Shown: piece by piece, positions 1-9,454 of the stretch
Layout: each line of letters begins with the position of its first letter
Position numbering within the stretch: the first letter of the stretch is position 1
Source: Croceicoccus mobilis
GTDB lineage: Bacteria > Pseudomonadota > Alphaproteobacteria > Sphingomonadales > Sphingomonadaceae
Assembly: GCF_001661965.1 (NCBI RefSeq)
Contig: NZ_LYWZ01000002.1
Coordinates: 124,001 to 188,000 of the forward strand
Reading direction: 5' to 3'
DNA: 64,000 bases
Program-made: the position numbers and the translations under genes
Notes under the pieces: model-generated
Told to the model about the DNA's origin: nothing
What the model saw: the letters and a program-made list of their open reading frames with translations, nothing else
Database searches by the model: none

Positions 1-647
1 AGCTGGCGGCGCTGGAGACGCAGTCGAACCGGCAGCTGGTCGTTGCCACGGTCCCGAGCTTACAGGGCTATAATATCGAGGATTACGGCTATCAGCTGGG
101 CCGCACATGGGGCATCGGCCAGTCGGAAGAGAACAATGGCGTGCTGCTGATCGTCGCGCCCAATGAACGGAAGGTCAGGATCGAGGTCGGCTATGGCCTC
201 GAACCGATCATCACCGACGGGCTTTCCTTCCTGATCATCAACCAGCAGATCCTGCCCCGGTTCAAGCAGGGCGACATGGCGGGCGGCATTATCGCGGGCA
301 CGCAGTCGCTGATCGACCAGCTGCAATTGCCCCCCGAAGAAGCACAGAAGATCGCGGCTGCCGCCGATACGCAGGCACGCGAAGCGCGCAGCGGCGACGG
401 GATTGGGGTGTTCGAGATCATCTTTCTCCTGTTCTTCCTCGTCTTCTTCGTTCTGCCGATCCTGCGCGGGCTTACCGGATCGCGGCGTTATCGCCGCGGC
501 GGCGTGCCGGTCATCATCTGGGGCGGTGGCGGCTGGGGCGGCGGCCATGGCGGGGGCGGTTTCGGCGGCGGTGGCTTCGGCGGCGGCGGCGGCTTCTCGG
601 GCGGCGGCGGCAGCTTCGGCGGTGGCGGCGCGAGCGGCAGCTGGTAG
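1..647 (+). CDS. TPM-domain protein (YgcG family), 5' truncated by window edge
   Basis: The reading frame is already open at the window start, so the N-terminus, where a signal peptide is expected, is missing. The visible part is a TPM domain (TLP18.3/Psb32/MOLO-1 fold), with family-typical stretches around ETQSNRQLVVATVP and NNGVLLIVAPNERKVRIEVGYGLE. One membrane helix follows (IIFLLFFLVFFVLPIL). The C-terminus is a very Gly-rich low-complexity tail ending GASGSW, typical of bacterial YgcG-like proteins. It lies 12 bp upstream of a second TPM protein, so the two are probably one operon. A lemA-like gene often precedes such pairs, but that would lie outside the window. The molecular role of these proteins is poorly defined; envelope association is inferred from the helix. 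Confidence 0.88.
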   Translation, partial: LAALETQSNRQLVVATVPSLQGYNIEDYGYQLGRTWGIGQSEENNGVLLIVAPNERKVRIEVGYGLEPIITDGLSFLIINQQILPRFKQGDMAGGIIAGTQSLIDQLQLPPEEAQKIAAAADTQAREARSGDGIGVFEIIFLLFFLVFFVLPILRGLTGSRRYRRGGVPVIIWGGGGWGGGHGGGGFGGGGFGGGGGFSGGGGSFGGGGASGSW

Positions 648-659
648 GAGGCACGGACC

Positions 660-1343
660 ATGGCAAGACCCGTCTATATTTCCGAAGCCGACCACGTCCG
701 CGTCAGCGACGCCGTGGCTCAGGCCGAACTGTCCACATCGGGTGAGATCGTCACGATCCTTACCGACAGATCGGACGGCTATGTCGATGTCGCCCTGTGC
801 TGGGCGGCGGCGGCGGCGTTCCTGGGGCTGATCGCCTTTGCCTTGAATGCCGATTTCTATCTCGCCTTCTACGAATGGATCACTGGCGCATGGATGGCCG
901 AGCATACCCCGGCCGAAGTCATCTGGCTTGCCGCCCTGTTCGGCGCGGTGCAGTTCGCTGGGCTGATGATCGTGCAGCAATGGACCCCGTTCCGCATGCT
1001 GCTGGTGCCCGGCATCGTAAAGACGAAACGCGTGCATGGCCGCGCGGTATCCTGCTTCAAGGTCGGGGCCGAACGGCGCACCCATGGGCGCACCGGCATC
1101 CTCATCTACCTATCCATGCAGGAACACCGCGCGGAGATCGTCGCCGACGAGGCGATCGCGGGCAAGGTATCGGACGAGGTCTGGGGCGATGCCATGGTCA
1201 ACATGCTGGGCGAGCTTAAGGAAGGCCGCATCGCCGATGCCATGATCGCCGCGGTCGACAGCGTCGGCACCGTGCTGGCTGAACATTTCCCGCGGGCCGA
1301 GGATGACCAGAACGAGCTGCCCGACCGCCTGATCGAACTTTGA
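660..1343 (+). CDS. TPM-domain membrane protein (second of tandem pair)
   Basis: This 227-aa protein starts at an ATG 12 bp after the upstream TPM gene, with GGAGG about 8 nt before it. The N-terminal part (SEADHVRVSDAVAQAELSTSGEIVTIL) and the later part (TGILIYLSMQEHRAEIVADEAI) match the TPM fold. Here the domain is interrupted by two hydrophobic segments, around residues 45-65 and 90-110, that look like membrane helices. It lacks the Gly-rich tail of its neighbour. This is the usual composition of the second partner in TPM pairs of sphingomonads and rhizobia. Function is not established; a role in envelope maintenance is inferred. Confidence 0.87.
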   Translation: MARPVYISEADHVRVSDAVAQAELSTSGEIVTILTDRSDGYVDVALCWAAAAAFLGLIAFALNADFYLAFYEWITGAWMAEHTPAEVIWLAALFGAVQFAGLMIVQQWTPFRMLLVPGIVKTKRVHGRAVSCFKVGAERRTHGRTGILIYLSMQEHRAEIVADEAIAGKVSDEVWGDAMVNMLGELKEGRIADAMIAAVDSVGTVLAEHFPRAEDDQNELPDRLIEL

Positions 1344-1366
1344 ACTGACGGACCTGACCACCCCCC

Positions 1367-1921
1367 ATGAATAAAATTACGACGCCCGATCACGACGCCC
1401 CCGAACAGATCGCCTGGCAGGGTGACTGGATCGTCGCCAAGACGCGGGGCCGCTGGGAATATGTGAGCCGCGCCCGTTCGATCCGCGCGGCGGTGATCCT
1501 GGCGGTGGATGACGGCCATGTGCTGCTGGTCGAGCAATATCGCGTGCCGCTGGGGCGCCGCTGCCTCGAACTGCCCGCAGGGCTGGTGGGCGACGATCAC
1601 GGCTCTGCCGACGAAGGCCCGCTGGCCGCCGCCGGGCGTGAGCTGGAGGAAGAGACCGGCTTTCGCGCCGGCACGCTTGAGGATGCGGGGGAATTCTTCT
1701 CCTCCCCCGGCATGGTCAGCGAAAGTTTCACCATGGTCATCGCCAGCGACCTGACGAAAACCGGCGATGGCGGCGGGGTCGAGGGCGAGGACATCATCGT
1801 CCACCGCGTACCTGTTGAGGGGATCGAGCAATATATCGCCGACCGCCGCGCCGATGGGCTGGCAATGGATGTAAAGCTGCTGCTGCTGCTTGGCTCGGGC
1901 ATGCTGTCGCGGGCGGCCTGA
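1367..1921 (+). CDS. Nudix hydrolase (ADP-ribose pyrophosphatase-like)
   Basis: The 184-aa protein carries a Nudix box in the stretch LAAAGRELEEETGF (about residues 85-98), where the REL-EE-TG core binds the divalent metal. The preceding LLVEQYRVPLGRRCLELPAGLV and the following FSSPGMVSESFTMV are typical of the ADP-ribose/nucleoside-diphosphate-sugar pyrophosphatase branch. It would hydrolyse a nucleoside diphosphate linked to another group; the exact substrate cannot be read from sequence. It starts 23 bp after the TPM gene with a weak ribosome site. Its stop codon abuts the broken STM3941-like gene, which may once have been translationally coupled. Confidence 0.9.
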   Translation: MNKITTPDHDAPEQIAWQGDWIVAKTRGRWEYVSRARSIRAAVILAVDDGHVLLVEQYRVPLGRRCLELPAGLVGDDHGSADEGPLAAAGRELEEETGFRAGTLEDAGEFFSSPGMVSESFTMVIASDLTKTGDGGGVEGEDIIVHRVPVEGIEQYIADRRADGLAMDVKLLLLLGSGMLSRAA

Positions 1922-2419
1922 AAATCGAAACCGGTCCGGTATCGGCGGGTGAGATTCACTTCACAGGCTCACGCTGGAAGGCGCTGGCAGGCCTGGCGAC
2001 CTGCTGCGCGGCCATTGCCATTGGAATGCTCATCATCTCCGATCCGTCGCCTCGTGGCCCGTTCGGCGGATGGATCGCGGTCATTGCCGGCATTCCGCTT
2101 GGCCTTGCCTTTCTCGCCATGCTGGTGCGGCCTGACCGCCTGTGGATCGGGTCCGATGGCTTCAGCTTTCGGCGACCATGGACCATGGATGCGCCGAAAA
2201 CATGTCCGCTGGTCAGACATCGAAGACATCTGGGTCCACGATACACGCCATCTCGGTAATGTGGTCTGGAGTTTGAAACAGCCCGGCAATAGCCCGGACT
2301 GGATCATGGGCGGCTTTGACGGGTCGCTCCCTGACATGTTCGCTTTTCCAGCCGAGGTAATCGCGCATGAACTGAAGCGCGCCATGGATGAGGCTGAGAC
2401 ACCCGCCGCCCGACCTTGA
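1918..2419 (+). pseudogene. STM3941/PH-like membrane protein, broken by a 7-bp duplication
   Basis: Two reading frames together encode one protein. The frame containing the ATG at 2026 gives two hydrophobic helices (around GWIAVIAGIPLGLAFLAMLV), then RPDRLWIGSDGFSFRRPW. The next frame continues with MRRKHVRWSDIEDIWVHDTR and ends at 2419. This order (two helices, a 'GSDGF' strand, then 'VRWSDIEDI') resembles STM3941-type PH-like proteins. The switch falls on a tandem 7-bp repeat at 2174-2189; deleting one copy restores the reading ...FRRPWMRRKHVRW.... The N-terminal frame has no ATG, GTG or TTG before the helices, only a CTG at 1918 overlapping the Nudix stop, so the start may be lost too. A sequencing error is possible but would need an exact 7-bp duplication. 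Confidence 0.75.
2174..2189 (+). repeat. 7-bp tandem duplication (gaccatg x2 plus ga) causing frameshift
   Basis: The 16 bases have perfect period 7: GACCATG GACCATG GA. Seven is not a multiple of three, so one extra copy shifts the frame by +1. Removing one copy joins the two halves of the STM3941-like gene without a stop. Replication slippage is the likely origin. Confidence 0.85.
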
Positions 2420-4042
<1,623 letters not shown>

Positions 4043-4069
4043 TCGCGTGCGCCGGTCGTGCAGGCAGCG

Positions 4070-4816
4070 TTAGCCCATGACCATCCGCACGCCCTTGAAG
4101 ACGAGGATCACCGACAGGATCAGCAGCAACCCTTCTACGATCCGTCGGAAAAGGGCCTCGTCCAGCGCCTTCACCAGCTTGCGCCCCACCAGCGCGCCGG
4201 CCGCGCCCGCCACGATCAGGATCGCGGTCGTCGACCAGTGCAGATCGTCGAGTTGGCCCAGCACGTAATAGCCCGGCAGCTTGACCAGATTGCCGATGGC
4301 AAAGGCGATGGCCACGGTGCCCGAAAACTCCAGCCGCTTCATCTTTTGCGGCAGCAGAAACGCCTGCGACGGGGGCGCGCCGGAATGGGTGATAAAGCTG
4401 GCGATCCCGGTCAGCCAGCCCCAGAACAGGCCCGGCCCCACCTTGGGCTCACGCTTTTTCTTGCCGCCTTTCGTGAACCAGCTGCGCCAGCAATACCAAA
4501 GCCCGATCGCCCCGGTGAAGATCAGCAGCGCGCTTTCGGGCGTATAGGGGGTTATGATCGTCGCCGTGATCGTGCCCACGATCATGCCGGGGACCAGTAT
4601 CTTGATATTGGTCAGCGAAAATTCGCGCCGATAGGTCCACACCGCGATCCAGTCGGTCGCGATGAAGACGGGCAGCAGGATCGCAGCCGCCTCCACCGGG
4701 TTCATCACCAGCGCCAGCATGGGGACGGCAATCGCCGCCATGGAGGCGAGGCCCCCTTTCGACAGGCCGACGACGATGGCTGCGATCAATAGCGGCCAGA
4801 AATGTTCGATGGACAA
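4070..4816 (-). CDS. TSUP family membrane permease (TauE/SafE-like)
   Basis: This 248-aa protein is largely hydrophobic, with about eight predicted helices. It has the two family-typical glycine-rich re-entrant regions near LLIAAIVVGLSKGGLASM at the N-terminus and LTGIASFITHSGAPPSQ in the second half. TSUP proteins export sulfite, sulfoacetate or related anions in the inner membrane; the substrate here is unknown. The start is a TTG at 4816 with only a weak ribosome site, and I see no better ATG before the first helix. It faces the CoA-transferase gene, with 27 bp between their stops. Confidence 0.88.
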   Translation of the reverse strand: MSIEHFWPLLIAAIVVGLSKGGLASMAAIAVPMLALVMNPVEAAAILLPVFIATDWIAVWTYRREFSLTNIKILVPGMIVGTITATIITPYTPESALLIFTGAIGLWYCWRSWFTKGGKKKREPKVGPGLFWGWLTGIASFITHSGAPPSQAFLLPQKMKRLEFSGTVAIAFAIGNLVKLPGYYVLGQLDDLHWSTTAILIVAGAAGALVGRKLVKALDEALFRRIVEGLLLILSVILVFKGVRMVMG

Positions 4817-4947
4817 AAGCTGCTCAATTCAGATCGGGGGATGGTCCGGATACAGGCCAACTGGCCTTGCATGTCATGCAACGCTGCGGCGCAGCATGAG
4901 TGCCCGAAAACTGATGTATCGCAAGGTAACAATCGGGGCAGGCAGTT

Positions 4948-5410
4948 GCGCCGGGGAGCCTGTAAGCCGGGTTCTGTCATGCGAGCGGTATGCGTGCGGC
5001 ACAAGGCCCCGAACACCAGCCCCGCAAGGGCAGCCATTCATCTGCGCCGCACATTGCTGCACGGCTCTAGCAACCAACCCGGGCGGTCACGGGGCGAAAC
5101 ACCCCTGCCCTGCGCCTTGCGGCCGGGCGCGCCGCCCCTATTCGGTCTTGCTCCGGGTGGGGTTTGCCAAGTCGGTCCGTGTTGCCACGTCCCCGGTGCG
5201 CTTTTACCGCACCCTTTCACCCTTGCCTGTGAGGGCGAACCCTCCATCGGCGGTTTGCTCTCTGTGGCACTTTCCCTCGGCTTCGGACGCGCCCGCAGAT
5301 GCGAATCGTATCCTCGCCGGGCGGGCGTTACCCGCCACCCTTGTTTCGTGGAGCCCGGACTTTCCTCGCTTCGGGTTACCCCTCCACGCGGCTGCCCGGC
5401 TCCCCGGCGC
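4948..5410 (-). ncRNA. rnpB: RNase P RNA (class A)
   Basis: Read on the minus strand, the region starts GCGCCGGGGAGCC and ends GGCTCCCCGGCGC, a perfect 13-bp P1 stem (5398-5410 with 4948-4960). Just inside the 5' end is GAGGAAAGTCCGGGCTCC (complement of 5351-5368), the hallmark of bacterial RNase P RNA. The universally conserved 3' segment ACAGAACCCGGCTTACAGG lies at about 4958-4976. An internal GTGAAAGGGTGCGGTAAAAGCGCACC matches the P9-P11 region (near 5196-5220). About 463 nt is at the long end for alphaproteobacteria. It is the catalytic subunit that matures tRNA 5' ends. Open frames across this stretch are spurious. Confidence 0.95.
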
Positions 5411-5450
5411 TCGCGCTATCTAGCGCGAAACCGGGGCGGTGCAAGGAGGA

Positions 5451-6191
5451 TCAGCGGGTAACGCCCCTATCGCGGTCAAGCAGCAGGGCGAAAAGCTGGG
5501 CGCGGATCTCACCATCGACTTCGCCGTCGATGCATTCGGGGCGGAAACGGCGCTGGAACGCCTTTACCGCCGCATGCCCATCGGAAATGTCATAACCGAA
5601 CCGCTCCATGGCAAGGAAGAAGGCCCCGTCATTCTCGAACGGGTCGCCCAGCGCGACATTCGGGCGCGGCAGGGCAAGGCGGTGCTTGGCCAGACGCGCC
5701 CAGTTGAAGAGTTCGCCCGGATCGTCCTTCCTCTGCGGCGCGACATCGGAATGACCGACGACATTGGCGCGCGGGATATCGTGGCGGTTGACGATATCGG
5801 CCAGCAGGATGAGCAGCGTTTCCATCTGTGGCTCGGTAAAGGGCTCGTAACCCCAGGTATGGCCGGGATTATCCAGCTCGATCCCGATGCTGGCCGAATT
5901 CACATCGGTATGGCCGCGCCAGAACGAGCGCCCCGCGTGCCAGGCGCGCTTGTCCTCGTCCACCAGGCGCACCAGCTCGCCGGTGCGGGTGATGCAGTAA
6001 TGGGCCGATACCTTGCTTTCGGGGTCGCACATCTTGGCGATGGCTTCCTCCACATCGGGCATATCGGTGTAGTGGAGCACGACCATGCTGATGGGCAGCG
6101 CGCGGTCGTTGAAATTGGGCGAAGGGCAATCGCGCACATGGGGAAGCTCGTCCCCGGGGCGCTTATTGCTGCCAGTGCCCTTGTCAGCCAT
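5451..6191 (-). CDS. N-acetylmuramoyl-L-alanine amidase (AmpD-like, Amidase_2 + PG-binding)
   Basis: The protein is 246 aa from the ATG at 6191. The Amidase_2 domain shows zinc ligands in MVVLHYTD and NVVGHSDVAPQRKDDPG, plus the conserved WHAG and SIGIELDNPGH. A C-terminal PGBD-like peptidoglycan-binding region follows (DGHAAVKAFQRRFRPECIDG). It would cleave the MurNAc-L-Ala bond in cell-wall recycling or remodelling. No signal peptide is evident, favouring a cytoplasmic recycling role like AmpD. The ATG overlaps the end of the upstream chpT gene by 8 nt (ATGGCTGA), indicating translational coupling; an upstream in-frame start at 6236 would extend deep into chpT and is less likely. Confidence 0.93.
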   Translation of the reverse strand: MADKGTGSNKRPGDELPHVRDCPSPNFNDRALPISMVVLHYTDMPDVEEAIAKMCDPESKVSAHYCITRTGELVRLVDEDKRAWHAGRSFWRGHTDVNSASIGIELDNPGHTWGYEPFTEPQMETLLILLADIVNRHDIPRANVVGHSDVAPQRKDDPGELFNWARLAKHRLALPRPNVALGDPFENDGAFFLAMERFGYDISDGHAAVKAFQRRFRPECIDGEVDGEIRAQLFALLLDRDRGVTR

Positions 6192-6840
6192 TGGGAAGAA
6201 CCGCGCCCAGTACCAGCGCGCCCTCCGTCTTGGCATGCTGGATACCGCCGCCGGTCTGCTGCGCGATCATGCGGCACAGCCCGGCGGGCACGGTATGCGC
6301 CGAAAGCTCTTCAGTCGGGATGGTGCCGTCCAATGCCTTGCCGACATCTTCGCCAAAGGCGATGCGCATCCCCTCGGCCCGGATGGCGATTTCATATTCG
6401 CCGCCGCGCTGTTCCACTGCGACCGACAGCGTGCCGCCGCGCGGCAGCGCCTCGATCCCCATCAGCGCAAAGTTCAGCAGGATCTTGGCCGCAGGCTTTG
6501 AGAACCCTTCCGCATTGGCGACCCACTCGACCTTGATGTCGCGGCCCTCTGCCGCCTGCGCCAGCACCAGCTCCTTGATCTCTGCCACCGGCAGCAGATC
6601 GTCAAACCCGCCTGCCGCGCCGAACGCCAGTCGGAAATAGCGCAGCCGCGTGGCGGTGCGCCGTGCACCCTGCGCAAGGAGGTCGATGCACTGTTCGCGC
6701 ATGGCAGGATCGGTTTCGTCCTGCAGCAATTCGATGCCATTGGTCATGCCGCCGACGGGGGACAGCAGATCGTGGCACAGGCGCGATGCGATCAGGCTGG
6801 CGAGCTGTATGGATTGGTCTGTCATGACGGCTGCGGGCAT
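6184..6840 (-). CDS. chpT: Histidine phosphotransferase ChpT
   Basis: The 218-aa product has the DHp-like helix with the phospho-accepting histidine in LIASRLCHDLLSPVGGMTNG, and a degenerate HATPase-like C-terminal domain that lacks nucleotide-binding boxes (KPAAKILLNFALMGIEALP onward). This is the ChpT architecture. In Caulobacter ChpT relays phosphate from CckA to CtrA and CpdR, controlling cell cycle and ClpXP proteolysis. The start at 6840 has GGGGGAA 11 nt upstream; an ATG at 6825 (MTDQSIQLA) is also possible. The gene is followed, with 8-nt overlap, by the amidase. Confidence 0.9.
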   Translation of the reverse strand: MPAAVMTDQSIQLASLIASRLCHDLLSPVGGMTNGIELLQDETDPAMREQCIDLLAQGARRTATRLRYFRLAFGAAGGFDDLLPVAEIKELVLAQAAEGRDIKVEWVANAEGFSKPAAKILLNFALMGIEALPRGGTLSVAVEQRGGEYEIAIRAEGMRIAFGEDVGKALDGTIPTEELSAHTVPAGLCRMIAQQTGGGIQHAKTEGALVLGAVLPNG

Positions 6841-6902
6841 AACCGCAGATGATTCCCCCGGTAAAGCGCCCATTGGCGCCATCCACCGGCAATTCGCGGA
6901 TT

Positions 6903-7310
6903 TCAGCCGCTTGATGCGTCGATCCGGGGGCTGATTGCGGTGAAACCGTCACTGCCGCTGATGAACCAGCCGATATCGCCGCTTTCTCCCACGATGGCCC
7001 AGACCCGGCCATCGGGCGCGGCCATGGCGCTGTCCGTTGCCGATGGCAGGGCCGGGCCTTTCGGGTGCGAATGGAAATAGCCGATGATCTGAGGCCCGCC
7101 TGCCCGCGCATCCTTGTGCGCAGCGATCAGGGCGACGGGGTCGATCTCGAAATGCCGCTCCGGCTCATCGGCCACATTGACGGTCTCGCGCACCTCCGAA
7201 ATGCAGGCGCCGCGGCCCAGCAGCAGGCCGCAAGCCTCTTGTGGCGCGGCTTTTTCCGCCGCTTTCGCGATGACGCCCGTGACGCCGCTTGTCAGGGTGA
7301 GTTCAAGCAC
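6903..7310 (-). CDS. JAMM/MPN+ metalloprotease (M67 family)
   Basis: The 135-aa protein is a stand-alone JAB/MPN+ domain. It has the catalytic Glu in PQEACGLLLG, the zinc motif in IIGYFHSHPKGPALPSATD (HSHP plus the downstream Asp), and the typical strand WAIVGESGDIGWFISG. Bacterial M67 peptidases of this size are zinc isopeptidases or act on sulfur-carrier C-terminal extensions; the substrate here is unknown because no ubiquitin-like gene is adjacent. It lies 62 bp upstream of chpT on the same strand and may be co-transcribed with it. Its start codon is only 5-14 bp from the start of the divergent pseudouridine synthase. Confidence 0.88.
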   Translation of the reverse strand: MLELTLTSGVTGVIAKAAEKAAPQEACGLLLGRGACISEVRETVNVADEPERHFEIDPVALIAAHKDARAGGPQIIGYFHSHPKGPALPSATDSAMAAPDGRVWAIVGESGDIGWFISGSDGFTAISPRIDASSG

Positions 7311-7324
7311 CCATCTTGCCTAGC

Positions 7325-8329
7325 ATGGGGGGTCCAGTTGACGATAGCGACGATGATCTGTCCGCCGACGATGGCGGGGAAACGATCACGGGCACCATTC
7401 CGGCTGGCGAACGGCTCGACAAGGCTTTGAGCGCGGCGAGCGGCCTTTCGCGTGAGCGGGTGAAGGCGTTGATCGGCGATGGCGCGGTGCTGGTCGGCGG
7501 CAAGCCGGTCAAATCCGGCTCCGCCAAATTGGCGACCCAAGCCGAATTCACCATCGAAGTCCCCTCCCCCGCCCCGGCAGAGGCGATCCCACAGGACATC
7601 CCGCTGAAGGTGGTGTTCGAGGACGAGCACCTGATCGTGATCGACAAGCCCGCAGGCATGGTCGTGCACCCCGCCGCGGGCAATCCCGATGGCACTCTGG
7701 TCAATGCGCTGCTGTGGCATTGTGCCCATAATAGCGGAGGTCAATTGTCGGGCATCGGCGGCGTGGCGCGGCCGGGCATCGTGCACCGGATCGACAAGGA
7801 CACCTCGGGCCTGTTGGTCGCCGCCAAAAGCGATGCCGCGCATGAGGGGCTGGCAAGGCAATTCGCGGACCACTCGATCGAGCGCGCCTATCGCGCCGTG
7901 GTCAAGGGTCACCCGGACCCGGCATCCGGCACGATCCAGGGCCGCATCGGCAGGAGCAACAAGGACCGCAAGAAAATGGCGGTGCTGGGCGATGATGAAA
8001 CGCGCGGCAAGCACGCCGTCACCCATTATCGCACGCTGCAGGATCTGAAAGGCGCGGCGTTGATCGAATGCACGCTGGAAACAGGCAGAACCCACCAGAT
8101 CCGCGTTCACATGTCGTCAATCGGCCATGCGCTATTAGGGGATCCGATATATGGGCGATCCGATTCCCGATTCAGGCCGATCCTTGGCCGATTATCCTTT
8201 CAGCGTCAGGCGCTTCACGCCGCCGTGCTGGGCTTCATTCATCCCGTGACTGGCGACCGGGTGCATTTTTCCAGCGATATTCCGCATGACATGCTGGAAC
8301 TGATCGAAACACTCTCTCGTTCTGATTGA
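7325..8329 (+). CDS. rluD: RluA-family 23S rRNA pseudouridine synthase (RluD-like)
   Basis: The 334-aa protein starts with an S4-like RNA-binding segment (GERLDKALSAASGLSRERVKALIGDGAVLV), followed by the PseudoU synthase domain. The catalytic aspartate is in GIVHRIDKDTSGLLV; flanking motifs LIVIDKPAGMVVHPA and LETGRTHQIRVHMSSIGHALLGDPIYG are family hallmarks. S4 plus this length fits RluD, which modifies helix 69 of 23S rRNA. The ATG at 7325 is preferred; an in-frame TTG at 7316 is also open. The segment GRSDSRFRPILGRLSFQRQALHA is the usual C-terminal block. Symbol assigned by family similarity. Confidence 0.88.
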   Translation: MGGPVDDSDDDLSADDGGETITGTIPAGERLDKALSAASGLSRERVKALIGDGAVLVGGKPVKSGSAKLATQAEFTIEVPSPAPAEAIPQDIPLKVVFEDEHLIVIDKPAGMVVHPAAGNPDGTLVNALLWHCAHNSGGQLSGIGGVARPGIVHRIDKDTSGLLVAAKSDAAHEGLARQFADHSIERAYRAVVKGHPDPASGTIQGRIGRSNKDRKKMAVLGDDETRGKHAVTHYRTLQDLKGAALIECTLETGRTHQIRVHMSSIGHALLGDPIYGRSDSRFRPILGRLSFQRQALHAAVLGFIHPVTGDRVHFSSDIPHDMLELIETLSRSD

Positions 8330-8445
8330 GAGAATCAAAGGACAAAACGGGAAATATCCGCCTATAAGACCATTGTGGCCTTAAGCGGCAGATGCCCAGC
8401 AGGGGTCTGCTTACATGGGCCGACAGACAGAAAGGTTCAAGAGAC

Positions 8446-9348
8446 GTGACCAACGCAAGACCCACAGTTCCGGCCCTCGGCGGTGAGCAGAGCCTCAATC
8501 GCTATTTGTCGGAAATCAAGAAATTCCCGGTGCTTACGGCTGAGCAGGAATATATGCTCGCCAAGCGCTATGCCGAGCATGACGATCCCGAGGCAGCCGC
8601 CCAGATGGTGACGAGCCACCTGCGACTCGTGGCGAAAATCGCCATGGGTTACCGCGGCTATGGCCTGCCGGTTTCCGATCTCATCTCCGAAGGCAATGTC
8701 GGCCTGATGCAGGGCGTGAAGAAGTTCGAGCCCGATCGCGGCTTCCGCCTCGCCACCTATGCGATGTGGTGGATCAAGGCTTCGATCCAGGAATTCATCC
8801 TGCGTTCGTGGAGCCTGGTAAAGATGGGCACGACCGCCGCGCAGAAGAAGCTGTTCTTCAACCTGCGCCGGATGAAGAAGCAGCTCGAGGCCTATGAAGA
8901 CACCGACCTCAGCGTCGAGGACGTGACCAAGATCGCGACCGATCTGGGCGTGCCCGAGCAGGAAGTCATCAACATGAACCGCCGCATGATGATGGGCGGC
9001 GATGCTTCGCTGAACGTTTCCATGCGTTCGGACGAGGAAGGTTCGGGCCAGTGGCAGGATTGGCTGACCGATGATCGCCCGCTGCAGGACGAAACGGTGG
9101 CCGACGCCGAAGAAAAGCAGGTTCGCCACGACATGCTGGTCGAGGCGATGGACGTGCTGAACGACCGCGAAAAGCACATCCTGACCGAACGCCGCCTGAC
9201 CGACGACCCGCAGACGCTGGAAGAGCTTTCGCAGGTTTACGACGTCAGCCGCGAACGCATCCGCCAGATCGAGGTGCGCGCGTTCGAGAAGATCCAGAAG
9301 GCGATGAACCGCATTGTCGAGGACCGGATGAGCCCGGCAATGGCGTAA
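8446..9348 (+). CDS. rpoH: RNA polymerase heat-shock sigma factor RpoH (sigma-32)
   Basis: The 300-aa sigma-70-family protein has region 1.2/2 (SLNRYLSEIKKFPVLTAEQEYMLAKRY), region 2.4 (FRLATYAMWWIKASIQEFILRSW) and the RpoH box QKKLFFNLRRMKK. Region 4 ends with a helix-turn-helix (LEELSQVYDVSRERIRQIEVRAF). It directs polymerase to heat-shock promoters such as those of clp and chaperone genes. The GTG at 8446 (VTNARPTVPALGGE) gives the N-terminus normal for this group; an ATG at 8392 adds a non-homologous extension. A strong intrinsic terminator follows. Many alphaproteobacteria have two RpoH paralogues; only one is here. Confidence 0.93.
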   Translation: MTNARPTVPALGGEQSLNRYLSEIKKFPVLTAEQEYMLAKRYAEHDDPEAAAQMVTSHLRLVAKIAMGYRGYGLPVSDLISEGNVGLMQGVKKFEPDRGFRLATYAMWWIKASIQEFILRSWSLVKMGTTAAQKKLFFNLRRMKKQLEAYEDTDLSVEDVTKIATDLGVPEQEVINMNRRMMMGGDASLNVSMRSDEEGSGQWQDWLTDDRPLQDETVADAEEKQVRHDMLVEAMDVLNDREKHILTERRLTDDPQTLEELSQVYDVSRERIRQIEVRAFEKIQKAMNRIVEDRMSPAMA

Positions 9349-9376
9349 GCGCCCGACAGGTCACGGAAAATGATAA

Positions 9377-9408
9377 GGGCGGCAGGCTTTAGGTCTGCCG
9401 CCCTTTTT
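9377..9408 (+). terminator. Intrinsic terminator of rpoH
   Basis: A perfect 9-bp stem GGGCGGCAG/CTGCCGCCC with a 9-nt loop is followed by TTTTT, 28 bp after the rpoH stop. Confidence 0.9.
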
Positions 9409-9454
9409 CGTGAGCCGCTTGCCGAAGGGGTCGGTTCGTACCTAAATCACGGAC

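Noticed and set aside
60-1085. Long antisense open frame (341 aa) opposite the TPM genes
   Set aside because: It mirrors the Gly-rich tail of the TPM gene as an Ala-rich stretch, has no domain, and runs against two clear genes.
4802-5461. Open frames on both strands across the RNase P RNA
   Set aside because: The stretch has rnpB hallmarks and a perfect P1 stem; the frames are by-products of GC-rich RNA sequence.
8330-8445. A possible promoter or thermosensor in the rpoH leader
   Set aside because: TATAAG is present near 8363 but no matching -35 at proper spacing, and no convincing secondary structure masks the GTG start.
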